Source: Paenibacillus sp. FSL R7-0204
GTDB lineage: Bacteria > Bacillota > Bacilli > Paenibacillales > Paenibacillaceae
Assembly: GCF_038002225.1 (NCBI RefSeq)
Contig: NZ_JBBOCA010000001.1
Location: forward strand, 7,502,001-7,566,000
Length of the DNA: 64,000 nt
Direction of reading: 5' to 3'
The notes beneath the pieces were generated by a model that was not told the DNA's origin, made no database searches, and saw only the letters and a list, made by a program, of their open reading frames with translations. Made by a program: the position numbers and the translations under genes. Shown here in pieces: positions 52,526 to 60,761 of this stretch; within the stretch, counting starts at the first letter, position 1, and each line of letters opens with the position of its first letter.

Positions 52526-53371
52526 CTATCTCCGGATCAGCTTGGGTTCAAAACCGACCCGCAAAATATCTCCCAGCACATTGAAGCTCAGCACAGTAAA
52601 CAGGATCATCAGCCCGGGGAACAGCGCCAGATAAGGCGCCTGAGCAATATACCCCTGTGCGCTGTTCAGCATACTCCCCCATGTGGCATTCGGCGGCTGC
52701 ACCCCGAAGCCGAGGAAGCTGAGCGACGATTCCATCATAATGGCCGAGGCAATATTATTCGTCGCCCCTACAATAATTACCGGGATCAGCCCTGGAAGGA
52801 TATGCCGCCAGATCATGCCGAAGGCACTCTGCCCGGAGGCTCTGGCGTACAGCACGTATTCCCGTTCCTTAATCGTCAGGGTCTCCGCGCGGACGACACG
52901 GGCCACATTCATCCACATCAAGAGAGCAATAATAATGATCAGATTGCCGATGCTCGGCTTCAGATAGACGCTAAGCAGCAGCAGGATCAGGAAGGACGGG
53001 ATCGACATGATAATATCCAGCATCCGCATCAGCAGATTATCGATCCAGCCGCCGAAATAACCGCTGATGACCCCAACCACTACCCCGACTAAGGTTGCCA
53101 CAATCATGGAGGCGAATCCGACCAACAGTGAAACCCGTCCTCCGTATAAGGCTCTGGACAGATAGTCGCGGCCATAATCATCGGTGCCGAACAGATGCCC
53201 GGCACCGGGCTTCGTCAGGCGGGCCATGGCATCCATGGCATTCGGATCATAACCGGACAGGAAGGCAAAGACCGCTCCCAGTGTAAACACCGTCAATATG
53301 ACAAGAGCAGCGACACCCAGACCGTTCGTAAACAGCTCGGACTGCAAGTTTTTCCATTTACTGCGATTCAT
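52526..53371 (-). CDS. Oligopeptide ABC transporter, permease (OppC/DppC type)
   Basis: A 281-residue integral membrane permease with about six segments. The N-terminal GAVFAFLSGYDPNAMDAMARLTKPGAGHLFGTDDYGRDYLSR is the classic DppC block, and the EAA loop is VLYARASGQSAFGMIWRHILPGLIPVI. It lies 4 bp after the OppB-type gene. Confidence 0.95.
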   Translation of the reverse strand: MNRSKWKNLQSELFTNGLGVAALVILTVFTLGAVFAFLSGYDPNAMDAMARLTKPGAGHLFGTDDYGRDYLSRALYGGRVSLLVGFASMIVATLVGVVVGVISGYFGGWIDNLLMRMLDIIMSIPSFLILLLLSVYLKPSIGNLIIIIALLMWMNVARVVRAETLTIKEREYVLYARASGQSAFGMIWRHILPGLIPVIIVGATNNIASAIMMESSLSFLGFGVQPPNATWGSMLNSAQGYIAQAPYLALFPGLMILFTVLSFNVLGDILRVGFEPKLIRR

Positions 53372-53375
53372 GAGG

Positions 53376-54326
53376 TCACCCCTTCAGTTTGATTCTTGGA
53401 TCAACAACGCTGTAGAGAATATCTGCCACCAGGTTACCGAAGATCAGCATTAAGGAAGAGAACAGGGTAATCCCCATAATGACAGGATAATCCATCCCCT
53501 TCACCGCCGTCATTCCCAGGGAGCCGATCCCCGGCCAGGAGAACACCGTCTCCGTAACAATCGCCCCGGCCACCAGATCTCCCATCGACATACCGATCAG
53601 AGTGATGACCGGCAGCAGTACATGCTTCAGCACATGGCGGAACAGAATGGTGGATTTCTTCGAGCCAAAAGCGTACTGGATCTGCACATACTCCTCCTTA
53701 AGCTGTCCGATGGTGCTGGAGCGGATATAGCGCACATACCCGGACAGGAAACTGAAGGCCAGCACCGTACAAGGTAATATCCCGTGCTTCAGCACATCAA
53801 GCGGCGATTCCACACCAATCGTGCGCATACCCATGCTCGGAAGCAGATGCAGCTTGATTGCAAACAGATACATCAGCAGGATCGCCAGCCAGAATAAGGG
53901 GATGGAGATGCCGATATAAGCGATAAAATTGATTAGCTTGTCTACCCAGCGGTTACGGTTCGCACCGGCCACGAGGCCTAGCGGAATTGCCAGGATTACC
54001 GCCAGCGCGATGGCGCTGCCCATTAGGCCCGCTGTCGCAGGCAGACGTTCCAGGATCTGGCCCAGCACAGGCTGGTGATTGACTAGTGAATAGCCGAAAT
54101 TACCCTGGACCATTTCCTTGATCCAGATGAAATATTGTATATAAGCAGGTTTATCCAGCCCCAGATTATGGCGGATACGCTCAATATCATCGGCGTGCAT
54201 ATTGGGCGTCACAAAAGACAGCACCGGATCTCCCGGGGCCAGCTTAATCATGGTAAAACAGACCACCGATACAAAAAACAGCATCGGCAATGTTTGCAGC
54301 AACCTTCGGACGATGAGTTGTCTCAT
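53376..54326 (-). CDS. Oligopeptide ABC transporter, permease (OppB/DppB type)
   Basis: A 316-residue membrane permease: MRQLIVRRLLQTLPMLFFVSVVCFTMIKLAPGDPVL, IAYIGISIPLFWLAILLMYLFA, the EAA-loop region STILFRHVLKHVLLPVITLIG and the end LVADILYSVVDPRIKL. I start at 54326 because GGGAGAAG lies 6-9 bp upstream and the family begins there. It forms a heterodimer with the OppC-type subunit. Confidence 0.95.
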   Translation of the reverse strand: MRQLIVRRLLQTLPMLFFVSVVCFTMIKLAPGDPVLSFVTPNMHADDIERIRHNLGLDKPAYIQYFIWIKEMVQGNFGYSLVNHQPVLGQILERLPATAGLMGSAIALAVILAIPLGLVAGANRNRWVDKLINFIAYIGISIPLFWLAILLMYLFAIKLHLLPSMGMRTIGVESPLDVLKHGILPCTVLAFSFLSGYVRYIRSSTIGQLKEEYVQIQYAFGSKKSTILFRHVLKHVLLPVITLIGMSMGDLVAGAIVTETVFSWPGIGSLGMTAVKGMDYPVIMGITLFSSLMLIFGNLVADILYSVVDPRIKLKG

Positions 54327-54355
54327 ACGCAGCTTCTCCCTGCTCTTAACAGGCA

Positions 54356-54384
54356 AAAATAAGCTGGGGGAACCAGCTTATTTT
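54356..54384 (-). terminator. Intercistronic terminator between SBP and permease genes
   Basis: AAAATAAGCTGG pairs with CCAGCTTATTTT around GGGAA, with a U-rich tail on the minus strand. It lies inside the operon and would lower expression of the permease/ATPase genes relative to the binding protein. Confidence 0.85.
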
Positions 54385-54411
54385 TTTGCCTTGCTTATTT
54401 TGTGAGGCGGA

Positions 54412-56025
54412 TTATTTCTTGTAAATCTTTGACAGGTCTTCGAAGATGACGACCGGCTTCAGGACAGCCTCATCAACTCCGCCGTAATTCTTAGAGACAG
54501 CTACAACAGTCTTCGTATAAGCGATAGGATAGATCGGTGCATCCTCGGCTACCAGTTCCTGCGCTTTCTTGTAGATCTCTGCACGCTTAGCCGGATCTGC
54601 TTCGCCTGCACCGTCATTCATCAGCTTATCGACTTCACTGTTGGAATAATGCGAGTAGTTGGACGAGCTGTCAGTAGTGAACAGGATACGATACGCATCC
54701 GGATCATAGCCCATGATATAGCCGGTCAGAGCCAGTTCATAGTCGGTCGCCTTCAGATCAATGAATTTCTGCACCCAGGCCGAGGAATCCATGTTCTGCA
54801 ATTCAACCTCTACGCCGATTGCCTTCAGCTTCTGCTGCACATACAGCGAGATGGCTTCCTGCGCCTTGTTACCGCTCTGTACGATATACCGGAGCTTCAG
54901 GTTGCTCTCACCGGCAGTGGCCAGCAGTTCCTTCGCCTTGGCAGCATCATTGTCAAAGGTAGGGACATCGTTCGTGAAGTACAGTGCATCCGGCGTCAGG
55001 AAGGACTTTGCCGGATCAGCATATTCGCTGGAAGTGTACGCCGTCTGAATCAGCTCGTCGCGGCTGAGGGCCAAAGACAGGGCTTGCCGGACTTCTTTTT
55101 TGGCGAGGGCACCGGTATCGCTGTTCGCATTGAACATCAGATAGGCGAGGCGGCCTTCGCTATACGGGAGAATCTCAAAATTATTCGTCGCTTGAATGGT
55201 GGCTACATCCTTCGGATCAAGATATTGTACGTTGATCTCACCGTTCTGCAGAGCCAGATTCGCAGCATTGGTATCCTTGGCAATCCGGTAGGTGACCGAA
55301 TCCAGATGCGGCTTGCCGCCAAAGTAGTTGTCGAAGCGTTCCAGCGTCAGATACTCGCCGGCCTTGTATTCCTTGAATTTGAAGGGACCGGAGCCGACAG
55401 GAGAAGCGTTCTTCGTGCTCTTCTCAATGTTGGTCTCATTCTCGTAAATGTGCTTCGGAATCGGGAATACCTGTACCAGCGTGGCTTCAAAAGCCGGGCT
55501 GACCTGCGGCAGCTTGAACTCCACAGTCAGGTCATCGACCTTGACAGCCTTAATCGCTTTGTCGCCAATCAGGAAGTTGGCCCGCAGGAAGCTGTTCTGC
55601 TTCTCGTCAAGAATGCTGTCGATGGTGAACACAACGTCATCTGCCGTCAGCTTCTCTCCATCATGCCAAGTCAATCCATCCTTAAGCTTCAATGTATACG
55701 TCAGATTATCGCTTGACGGTGTCAGGCTGTCTGCCAGATAGAAGGTCTTCTTGCCGTTGTTCACCTGGAACAGCGGAGCGTACAGCGCCTGGTCAATGGT
55801 TAAACTGACACGGTCACCCGCATAGTTCGGATTCAGCACTACCGGATCGGAAGCGACCCCTATAATCAGACTGCCTCCATCCTTCGGTTCGCCGGCAGCA
55901 GGCTCTTGTGATGCAGCCGGTGTCTGTGCGGCATTGGTAGATGAAGCGTTATTCCCATTGGAGCATGCACTGATCATCAGTGTTAATAATAGTAGAATAG
56001 CAACCCCTGTTATCCCTTTACGCAT
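54412..56025 (-). CDS. Oligopeptide ABC transporter, substrate-binding lipoprotein
   Basis: A 537-residue family-5 solute-binding protein. The signal peptide has lipobox LMISAC. The family zones GLTWHDGEKLTADDVVFTIDSIL, FEATLVQVFPIPKHIY, VRQALSLALSRDELIQTAY and NYSHYSNSEVDKLMNDG are visible. The ATG at 56025 follows GGAGGAAGAGACA; the frame to 56073 adds 16 residues with no function. It is the first gene of the SBP-B-C-D-F operon, which imports peptides or another dipeptide-like solute such as a nickel chelate. Confidence 0.95.
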   Translation of the reverse strand: MRKGITGVAILLLLTLMISACSNGNNASSTNAAQTPAASQEPAAGEPKDGGSLIIGVASDPVVLNPNYAGDRVSLTIDQALYAPLFQVNNGKKTFYLADSLTPSSDNLTYTLKLKDGLTWHDGEKLTADDVVFTIDSILDEKQNSFLRANFLIGDKAIKAVKVDDLTVEFKLPQVSPAFEATLVQVFPIPKHIYENETNIEKSTKNASPVGSGPFKFKEYKAGEYLTLERFDNYFGGKPHLDSVTYRIAKDTNAANLALQNGEINVQYLDPKDVATIQATNNFEILPYSEGRLAYLMFNANSDTGALAKKEVRQALSLALSRDELIQTAYTSSEYADPAKSFLTPDALYFTNDVPTFDNDAAKAKELLATAGESNLKLRYIVQSGNKAQEAISLYVQQKLKAIGVEVELQNMDSSAWVQKFIDLKATDYELALTGYIMGYDPDAYRILFTTDSSSNYSHYSNSEVDKLMNDGAGEADPAKRAEIYKKAQELVAEDAPIYPIAYTKTVVAVSKNYGGVDEAVLKPVVIFEDLSKIYKK

Positions 56026-56121
56026 TGTCTCTTCCTCCATGTCTATGAGCATTCCCACTCGTTGTTGAGTCATTATATATCGGAATACTAGGAATTACAA
56101 TGTATGAATTTACCATGGGCT

Positions 56122-56547
56122 TTACCAGACGCGGACCTCCTGCATGACCGCTCCGCGCCGCAGGGCATCGACATGCTCCATTCCTTCCGTAACCCTGCCG
56201 AATACCGTATGCCAGCCGTCCAGATAATCGAACGTATCATAACAGATAAAAAACTGGCAGGACCCCGTGCCTGGTCCAAAATGCGCCATAGACAGCGCCC
56301 CGCGCACATGCTTATGGGGATTCCCCTTCGTCTCACAGGGAATGGGATCTGTGCCGCCTCTGCCGTTGCGCTCCGGGCAGCCGCCCTGGGCAACAAAGCC
56401 GCGTACCACACGCTGAAAGGCCAGACCGTTGTAAAAGCCGCTGTTCGCAAGCTTTTCAAAATTGGCTACGGTTCCCGGCGCTTCCTGATCGAACAGCTCC
56501 AGCCGAACCTCCGGTCCCTGCTCCAGACGGATCAGAGCCTGTCTCAT
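56122..56547 (-). CDS. Cyclophilin-type peptidyl-prolyl isomerase
   Basis: A 141-residue bacterial cyclophilin, cytoplasmic, with FEKLANSGFYNGLAFQRVVRGFVAQGGCPERNGRGGTD, the GALSMAHFGPGTGSCQFFICYDTFDYLDGWHTVFGRV block (Trp and Phe of the active site) and MEHVDALRRG. The catalytic Arg is in FQRVV. A small hypothetical gene overlaps its start by ATGA. Confidence 0.94.
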   Translation of the reverse strand: MRQALIRLEQGPEVRLELFDQEAPGTVANFEKLANSGFYNGLAFQRVVRGFVAQGGCPERNGRGGTDPIPCETKGNPHKHVRGALSMAHFGPGTGSCQFFICYDTFDYLDGWHTVFGRVTEGMEHVDALRRGAVMQEVRVW

Positions 56548-56762
56548 GGCGCCTCCTCCTCTACACGGGCTGCAGTGTCTGCCGGTACACCGATATAGAC
56601 GGCCGTCTTGGCAGCATGCAGCGGCGCATAAATCTCCTCGATATCCTCGTCCACGAGCGGCCTAAGCTCTCCGCCCTCCATATGCAGGAACACCTCAGCG
56701 CGCGGATTCATCGCCAGGAGGACATTGATCAATTGCTGTACTTTTAACGTTGGCTTGTCCAT
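56544..56762 (-). CDS. Small protein coupled to cyclophilin
   Basis: A 72-residue soluble protein: MDKPTLKVQQLINVLLAMNPRAEVFLHMEGGELRPLVDEDIEEIYAPLHAAKTAVYIGVPADT in outline (central part at residues 5-65). The LLAMNPRAEVFL type block resembles small Bacillales proteins of unknown function. The ATG at 56762 has GGAG 7 bp upstream; the stop overlaps the cyclophilin start (ATGA). Confidence 0.7.
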   Translation of the reverse strand: MDKPTLKVQQLINVLLAMNPRAEVFLHMEGGELRPLVDEDIEEIYAPLHAAKTAVYIGVPADTAARVEEEAP

Positions 56763-56993
56763 CCTCTCACTCCTGCCAGCCCTCTTCCGGGGAATATATA
56801 TATTAGCGGTATTGTACAATAGCTCAGGGCAAACGGCAATACGGCTCTCTTCTATACATGCAGGTGATTATTTCGGGAAAATGGGGAAAGTCCGGTACTT
56901 CTCTAAAAATATCGAATACATATAATTTATATCAACTATTTGCGAATCCAAGGGGATGTTCTATCATGTTGACCTTATTCTGGAGTGGCTGCT

Positions 56994-58847
56994 ATGAATC
57001 CGAATAGAACCCGGGTGCTGCTGGGCAGCCCGATCCATCAAAAACCGGCGATCCTGGAGCAATTCCTGAACTCTCTGCTGCGTCTGAACCTGAAGGATAT
57101 CGATCTTGATTTCTATCTGATTGACGATAACCCGGATGAAGCCGCAAGCCAGCTGCTGCAGCAGTTCGCCCGGAACGGCAGATCCGTCTTCCTGCAATCC
57201 TCCGGCTACCATGATGACTATATCCGAGATGAGCATACGCATGTCTGGCATTCCAATCTGGTCTGGAAGGTGGCCGGATTCAAGAATCTGATGATCCGGC
57301 GGGCGGAGGCCTTCGGCTATGACTACCTGTTCCTGATTGATTCGGACCTCATTCTGCACCCGGATACGTTGCTGCATCTGATCGGTACAGGCAAGGATAT
57401 TATCTCCGAGATTTTCTGGACACAGTGGCAGCCGAATACACTGCTGCAACCGCAGGTATGGATGCATGACGAATACAACCAGTGGGAGATTCATCCGGGA
57501 GAGCAGCTCTCGCCGGAGGAGATTCAGCGCCGTTTCTATGCTTTTTTGCTGAAGATGCAGCAGCCTGGAATCTATGAGGTTGGCGGACTTGGCGCCTGCA
57601 CGCTGATCAGCAGCTCAGCCCTCAGCTCCGGGATCAGCTACGACCGGGTCCGTAATATCTCCTACTGGGGAGAGGACCGTCATTTCTGCATCCGCGCAGC
57701 GGCCCTCGGCTTTCCGCTCTTCGTGGATACCCACTTCCCTGCGCTGCACCTCTACAGAGACAGTGATCTTGATCTGGTGGCGGAGTTCATCCGGCACACC
57801 CGGGGCGCGGAAGCAGAGCCTGATGCCTCACACGAAGCAGTAATCATTGAAGACAGCGTTACAACCTCTGCTGATGATCTGCCAGATTGCGCAGAGACGG
57901 CTCAGCCCCCCGCTGACAAAAGAGTGCAGGAGGCAGCAGCGCAGTGGGAGGTGCTGTGGACCGAAGCCGAAGCCCGGCAGCACTTGTCCAAGGAGCCTCT
58001 GCCCGCTGACGCAGGCGGTGACGCTACCGGAGCGGAGAAGAATAGTCCGGCAGCAGGCACCAGCACCGTCAGGGACGGAAACGCAGACTTGATAAGGTCT
58101 CAAGGGGCTTATGCAGCGTCCCCCGTCCCCCCGGCAGCTCCTGCTTCCCGCCGGCCCAAGCTGACTCTCACCATGATCGTCAAGAATGAAGGCACCAGGT
58201 TCCTGCGCCAGGTGCTGCAAGAGCACCGTAAGTACATCGATGAGGCCGTCATTATCGACGATGCAAGCACAGATAATACAGCCGATATCTGCCGCGAGGC
58301 CCTTGAGGGGATTCCGCTCCACCTGATACAGAATCCTGTCTCCCGCTTCCATAATGAATCAGAGCTGCGCAAGCAGCAGTGGGAGGCGGTGGTTAGGGCC
58401 CGGCCCGAGTGGATTCTTAATCTGGACGGGGATGAGCTGTTCGAGTCATGTTTTCCAGAAGAGGTTGATTCCCTGCTGCGGACAACGGATTGCGACTTAT
58501 TCTGCTTCCGGCTCTACGACTTCTGGGATGAGGCCAGCTACCGCGAGGACAGCTACTGGCAGGCTCACCAGAGCTACCGCCCGTTCCTGCTCCGTTACCG
58601 GGAAGACTTCACCTATGCCTGGAATGATCTGCCGCAGCACTGCGGGCGGCTGCCGGAGAATATCTTCGAGCTGTCCCATCAGTTAAGCAACCTGCGCCTG
58701 AAGCATCTCGGCTGGTCGAAGCCGGAATTCCGGCTGGAGAAGTATCTGCGTTATATGCTGCTGGACCCGGACGCCCAGTACGGCTGGAAGGAGCAGTATC
58801 AATCCATCCTTGACCCTCATCCCCGGCTGGTGCCTTGGAGCGAATAA
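56994..58847 (+). CDS. Two-domain glycosyltransferase
   Basis: A 617-residue protein. Domain 1 (residues about 1-260) looks like a GT-A transferase of the ANP1/MNN9 type: VLLGSPIHQKPAILEQFLNSLLRL, YDYLFLIDSDLILHPDTL with a D-x-D motif, and YWGEDRHFCIRAAALG. A low-complexity linker (about 265-380, rich in Ala, Glu, Pro) follows. Domain 2 is a GT2 (TLTMIVKNEGTRFLRQVL, DEAVIIDDASTDNTADIC, WILNLDGDELFE). It lacks membrane segments. Two transfer activities, or a processive pair, are plausible. GGAG lies 8 bp before the ATG at 56994. Confidence 0.85.
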   Translation: MNPNRTRVLLGSPIHQKPAILEQFLNSLLRLNLKDIDLDFYLIDDNPDEAASQLLQQFARNGRSVFLQSSGYHDDYIRDEHTHVWHSNLVWKVAGFKNLMIRRAEAFGYDYLFLIDSDLILHPDTLLHLIGTGKDIISEIFWTQWQPNTLLQPQVWMHDEYNQWEIHPGEQLSPEEIQRRFYAFLLKMQQPGIYEVGGLGACTLISSSALSSGISYDRVRNISYWGEDRHFCIRAAALGFPLFVDTHFPALHLYRDSDLDLVAEFIRHTRGAEAEPDASHEAVIIEDSVTTSADDLPDCAETAQPPADKRVQEAAAQWEVLWTEAEARQHLSKEPLPADAGGDATGAEKNSPAAGTSTVRDGNADLIRSQGAYAASPVPPAAPASRRPKLTLTMIVKNEGTRFLRQVLQEHRKYIDEAVIIDDASTDNTADICREALEGIPLHLIQNPVSRFHNESELRKQQWEAVVRARPEWILNLDGDELFESCFPEEVDSLLRTTDCDLFCFRLYDFWDEASYREDSYWQAHQSYRPFLLRYREDFTYAWNDLPQHCGRLPENIFELSHQLSNLRLKHLGWSKPEFRLEKYLRYMLLDPDAQYGWKEQYQSILDPHPRLVPWSE

Positions 58848-58901
58848 GGCGGAATATTCGTCACATGTAGAAACGACTTCGCCGTCCTTTTAAAGGGCGG
58901 T

Positions 58902-58967
58902 ACCGTTTCAGCGAGAAATAGAAGGATAAGTTATCGTGTGAAACATATAAATTTTTATATTTTAAGA
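58902..58967 (+). repeat. Dispersed repeat family 2, copy 2 (66 bp)
   Basis: Gapless partner of 16311-16376 with the ACCGTTTCnGCGAGAAATA and nAAGGATAA core. A terminator begins 8 bp downstream. Confidence 0.8.
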
Positions 58968-58974
58968 AGAGAGA

Positions 58975-59007
58975 AAGAAGCTCCCTATCGGGGCTTCTTC
59001 TTTTTTT
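58975..59007 (+). terminator. Terminator with T7 tract
   Basis: AAGAAGCTCCC pairs with GGGGCTTCTT with one bulge, followed by CTTTTTTTG. It ends the two-domain glycosyltransferase transcript. Confidence 0.88.
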
Positions 59008-59066
59008 GCGAATAAGCCCCAGGAAATAAATCACTATAGGTGTGCAGGCAAATATGCTAAAATAAC

Positions 59067-59080
59067 AGAACATAAGTTCG
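59067..59080. promoter_or_regulatory. LexA (SOS) box
   Basis: AGAACATAAGTTCG matches the Gram-positive LexA consensus CGAACATATGTTCG at 12 of 14 positions and keeps the essential GAAC-N4-GTTC. It lies 75 bp before the split sigma pair, close to an AT-rich -10-like TAAAAT. Confidence 0.75.
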
Positions 59081-59154
59081 TATTTTAGTTGTAAAATATA
59101 ACCTAATATTTCCCTATTATTAGAAAGATATATAGAAGAGGAGGCGTAACGGCA

Positions 59155-59496
59155 ATGGAACAGCAAATGATACAGCGTTACCGGCAGGAAATCTATCGAA
59201 TCGGCTGGCGCTTACAATACCGTAGCAAGCGAACCCGCCGGCATGAATGTAGCTTCATGGATATCCGCCCGGCTCAGCGGGATGAAACGGAGGAGATGAT
59301 TAACCGGTTGTCCGTTGAGCAGCTATTAGATACACTTCCAACCAAAGGAAAGGTGATTCTGCAGAAGATTTATCTGCAGGAAATGACAGAGGCTGAGGTC
59401 GCGGCACAGCTGCACATGAGTCAACAGGGGGTTAATAAATGGAAGCAAAAAATGCTCCATCAGCTATCACAGACAGCGAATTCACAGACCTTCTGA
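59155..59496 (+). CDS. Sigma region 4-like protein (SigO-type half)
   Basis: A 113-residue basic protein. Residues about 55-105 are a sigma-70 region 4 helix-turn-helix: LLDTLPTKGKVILQKIYLQEMTEAEVAAQLHMSQQGVNKWKQKMLHQL. No region 2 is present, so it cannot act as a usual sigma factor alone. The next gene, overlapping by 58 bp, carries a region 2-like domain. The arrangement resembles the B. subtilis SigO/RsoA split sigma factor. GGAGG precedes the ATG by 10 bp. A LexA box upstream suggests SOS induction. Confidence 0.72.
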   Translation: MEQQMIQRYRQEIYRIGWRLQYRSKRTRRHECSFMDIRPAQRDETEEMINRLSVEQLLDTLPTKGKVILQKIYLQEMTEAEVAAQLHMSQQGVNKWKQKMLHQLSQTANSQTF

Positions 59497-59660
59497 CCGG
59501 CGTCCGTCAGAAACAGCCGGAGGCCATGCTCCAGATCATTGAGCTATTTCAGGAGGACATCGAAATGGTCAGTCAATGCATTCTTCTCCCGCGGGAGGAT
59601 GCCATTTCTCATATTGTGACGGAGATTCTTAACTTCATACAGTCCGGGGACAGCACATGA
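59439..59660 (+). CDS. RsoA-like region 2 half of a split sigma factor
   Basis: A 73-residue acidic protein: EFTDLLTGVRQKQPEAMLQIIELFQEDIEMVSQCILLPREDAISHIVTEILNFIQS. The LL...RQ..PEAM..II..F...I pattern matches the region-2-like HTH_16 type domain as in RsoA-like coregulators. The frame overlaps the preceding sigma gene by 58 bp (+1 frame) with GGGGG 7 bp before the ATG, so translation is tightly coupled, as expected for subunits of one complex. Confidence 0.68.
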   Translation: MEAKNAPSAITDSEFTDLLTGVRQKQPEAMLQIIELFQEDIEMVSQCILLPREDAISHIVTEILNFIQSGDST

Positions 59661-59662
59661 CA

Positions 59663-59690
59663 AAGCGGGCAAACGCCACCCTGCCCGCTT
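59663..59690 (+). terminator. Terminator after the split sigma pair
   Basis: AAGCGGGCA pairs with TGCCCGCTT; GTCATT follows. It separates the pair from the MerR gene. Confidence 0.7.
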
Positions 59691-59757
59691 GTCATTCAAT
59701 TAGGAATAGCTAATCTATCAGGCTAGACCAACATTCATGCCGGCTGCACCCTAGGTA

Positions 59758-59788
59758 TTGACATTCCTGCTAGGGTAAGGTTTATGGT
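59758..59788 (+). promoter_or_regulatory. MerR-type promoter with 19-bp spacer
   Basis: TTGACA (59758-59763) and TATGGT (59783-59788) are separated by 19 bp, the hallmark of MerR-activated promoters. The region is flanked by ACCCTAG and CTAGGGT half-sites (from about 59749). Confidence 0.75.
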
Positions 59789-59837
59789 TACTATAAGAAG
59801 TTCCGGCCGGAATAACTTATGAAAGGGTGTTCATGCG

Positions 59838-60728
59838 TTGAAGATCGGAGAGTTCGCAGAACTGAATAAGGTGACCACCAAAATGCTCCGGCACTACGAC
59901 GAGATCGGTCTGCTTCATCCCGCAGCGATCGATCCCGGGACAGGCTACCGCTTCTATACCCCGGAGCAATCACATCCTCTGAACTGGATCATGATTCTGA
60001 AGAGCCTCGATTTCACTCTGGGTGAAATCAGGGAGCTCTTAAGCGGACCTGTGGACAGCCTGCTCCTCATCCGCCAGCTGGTACGCAAGCGCATCGGGAT
60101 TACGTCGGCTTTAAATGAACAAATCCAGAAGAAACTGGCCATAGACCGGCTGATCACCCTCATTGAGAAGGAAGGGTTCGAAATGAATAAGACCATCCAT
60201 TTGCAGACGGTAGGGCTAACAGATATACATGAAATCAAAAAGAACATGCCCAATATGGAAATGTTCCTCGAAAATGCAGCCGGTATTGCAGCAGAATCTG
60301 CGGGCGGTGATATCCACTCGGTGATCCGCTTCGATATCAGCCACTTCAAACAAGTGAATGACGACTTCGGCTTCGACGTAGGAGATAAAGTCATTGTCGC
60401 CTGCTATCAATTAATTGAATCGGCCGTCCATAAGCATCTGGGTCATGCTACGATTGGACGCGCGCACGGGGATGAATTCATTGTGTTCGCCATAGCGGAC
60501 AAGGATAGGGCCAGCTTGGCTGCCCAAAGCATCATAAACGAGATGAAAAGCTTCGACTTCACCGCCATCGGCTGCTTGAGGCCTATGGGATGTTACATCG
60601 GAGGTCTGGTCGGACCGTTCGGAGCCAGCACAGATATCCGCATCATTATCGAGGCTTCCATCGAGACTTTAGACCGGGCACGGAGAAATGGGGTAAACTC
60701 ATTAAATATTGAATCGTACATTGTATAA
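59838..60728 (+). CDS. MerR regulator fused to a GGDEF-like domain
   Basis: A 296-residue protein. Residues 1-70 are a MerR helix-turn-helix (MKIGEFAELNKVTTKMLRHYDEIGLLHP, TGYRFYTPEQ), followed by the usual coiled coil (to about 115). Residues about 155-290 form a GGDEF-type domain (IRFDISHFKQVNDDFGFDVGDKVI), where the signature is HGDEF in GRAHGDEFIVF: the first Gly is replaced by His, and no RxxD inhibitory site is visible. It may bind or sense a dinucleotide rather than make c-di-GMP. The start is TTG at 59838 after AAAGGG. Its own promoter has the 19-bp spacer. Confidence 0.85.
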   Translation: MKIGEFAELNKVTTKMLRHYDEIGLLHPAAIDPGTGYRFYTPEQSHPLNWIMILKSLDFTLGEIRELLSGPVDSLLLIRQLVRKRIGITSALNEQIQKKLAIDRLITLIEKEGFEMNKTIHLQTVGLTDIHEIKKNMPNMEMFLENAAGIAAESAGGDIHSVIRFDISHFKQVNDDFGFDVGDKVIVACYQLIESAVHKHLGHATIGRAHGDEFIVFAIADKDRASLAAQSIINEMKSFDFTAIGCLRPMGCYIGGLVGPFGASTDIRIIIEASIETLDRARRNGVNSLNIESYIV

Positions 60729-60761
60729 CTCGGATACCACAAGAAGGGGTTGAACCCATCC

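Larger units (their letters stand above)
58848..59154. other. 307-bp intergenic region with repeat, terminator and LexA-type box
   Basis: It holds the end of the glycosyltransferase transcript, a family-2 repeat (58902-58967), a terminator (58975-59007), and a LexA-type box (59067-59080) in front of the split sigma pair. No further gene is seen. Confidence 0.8.
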
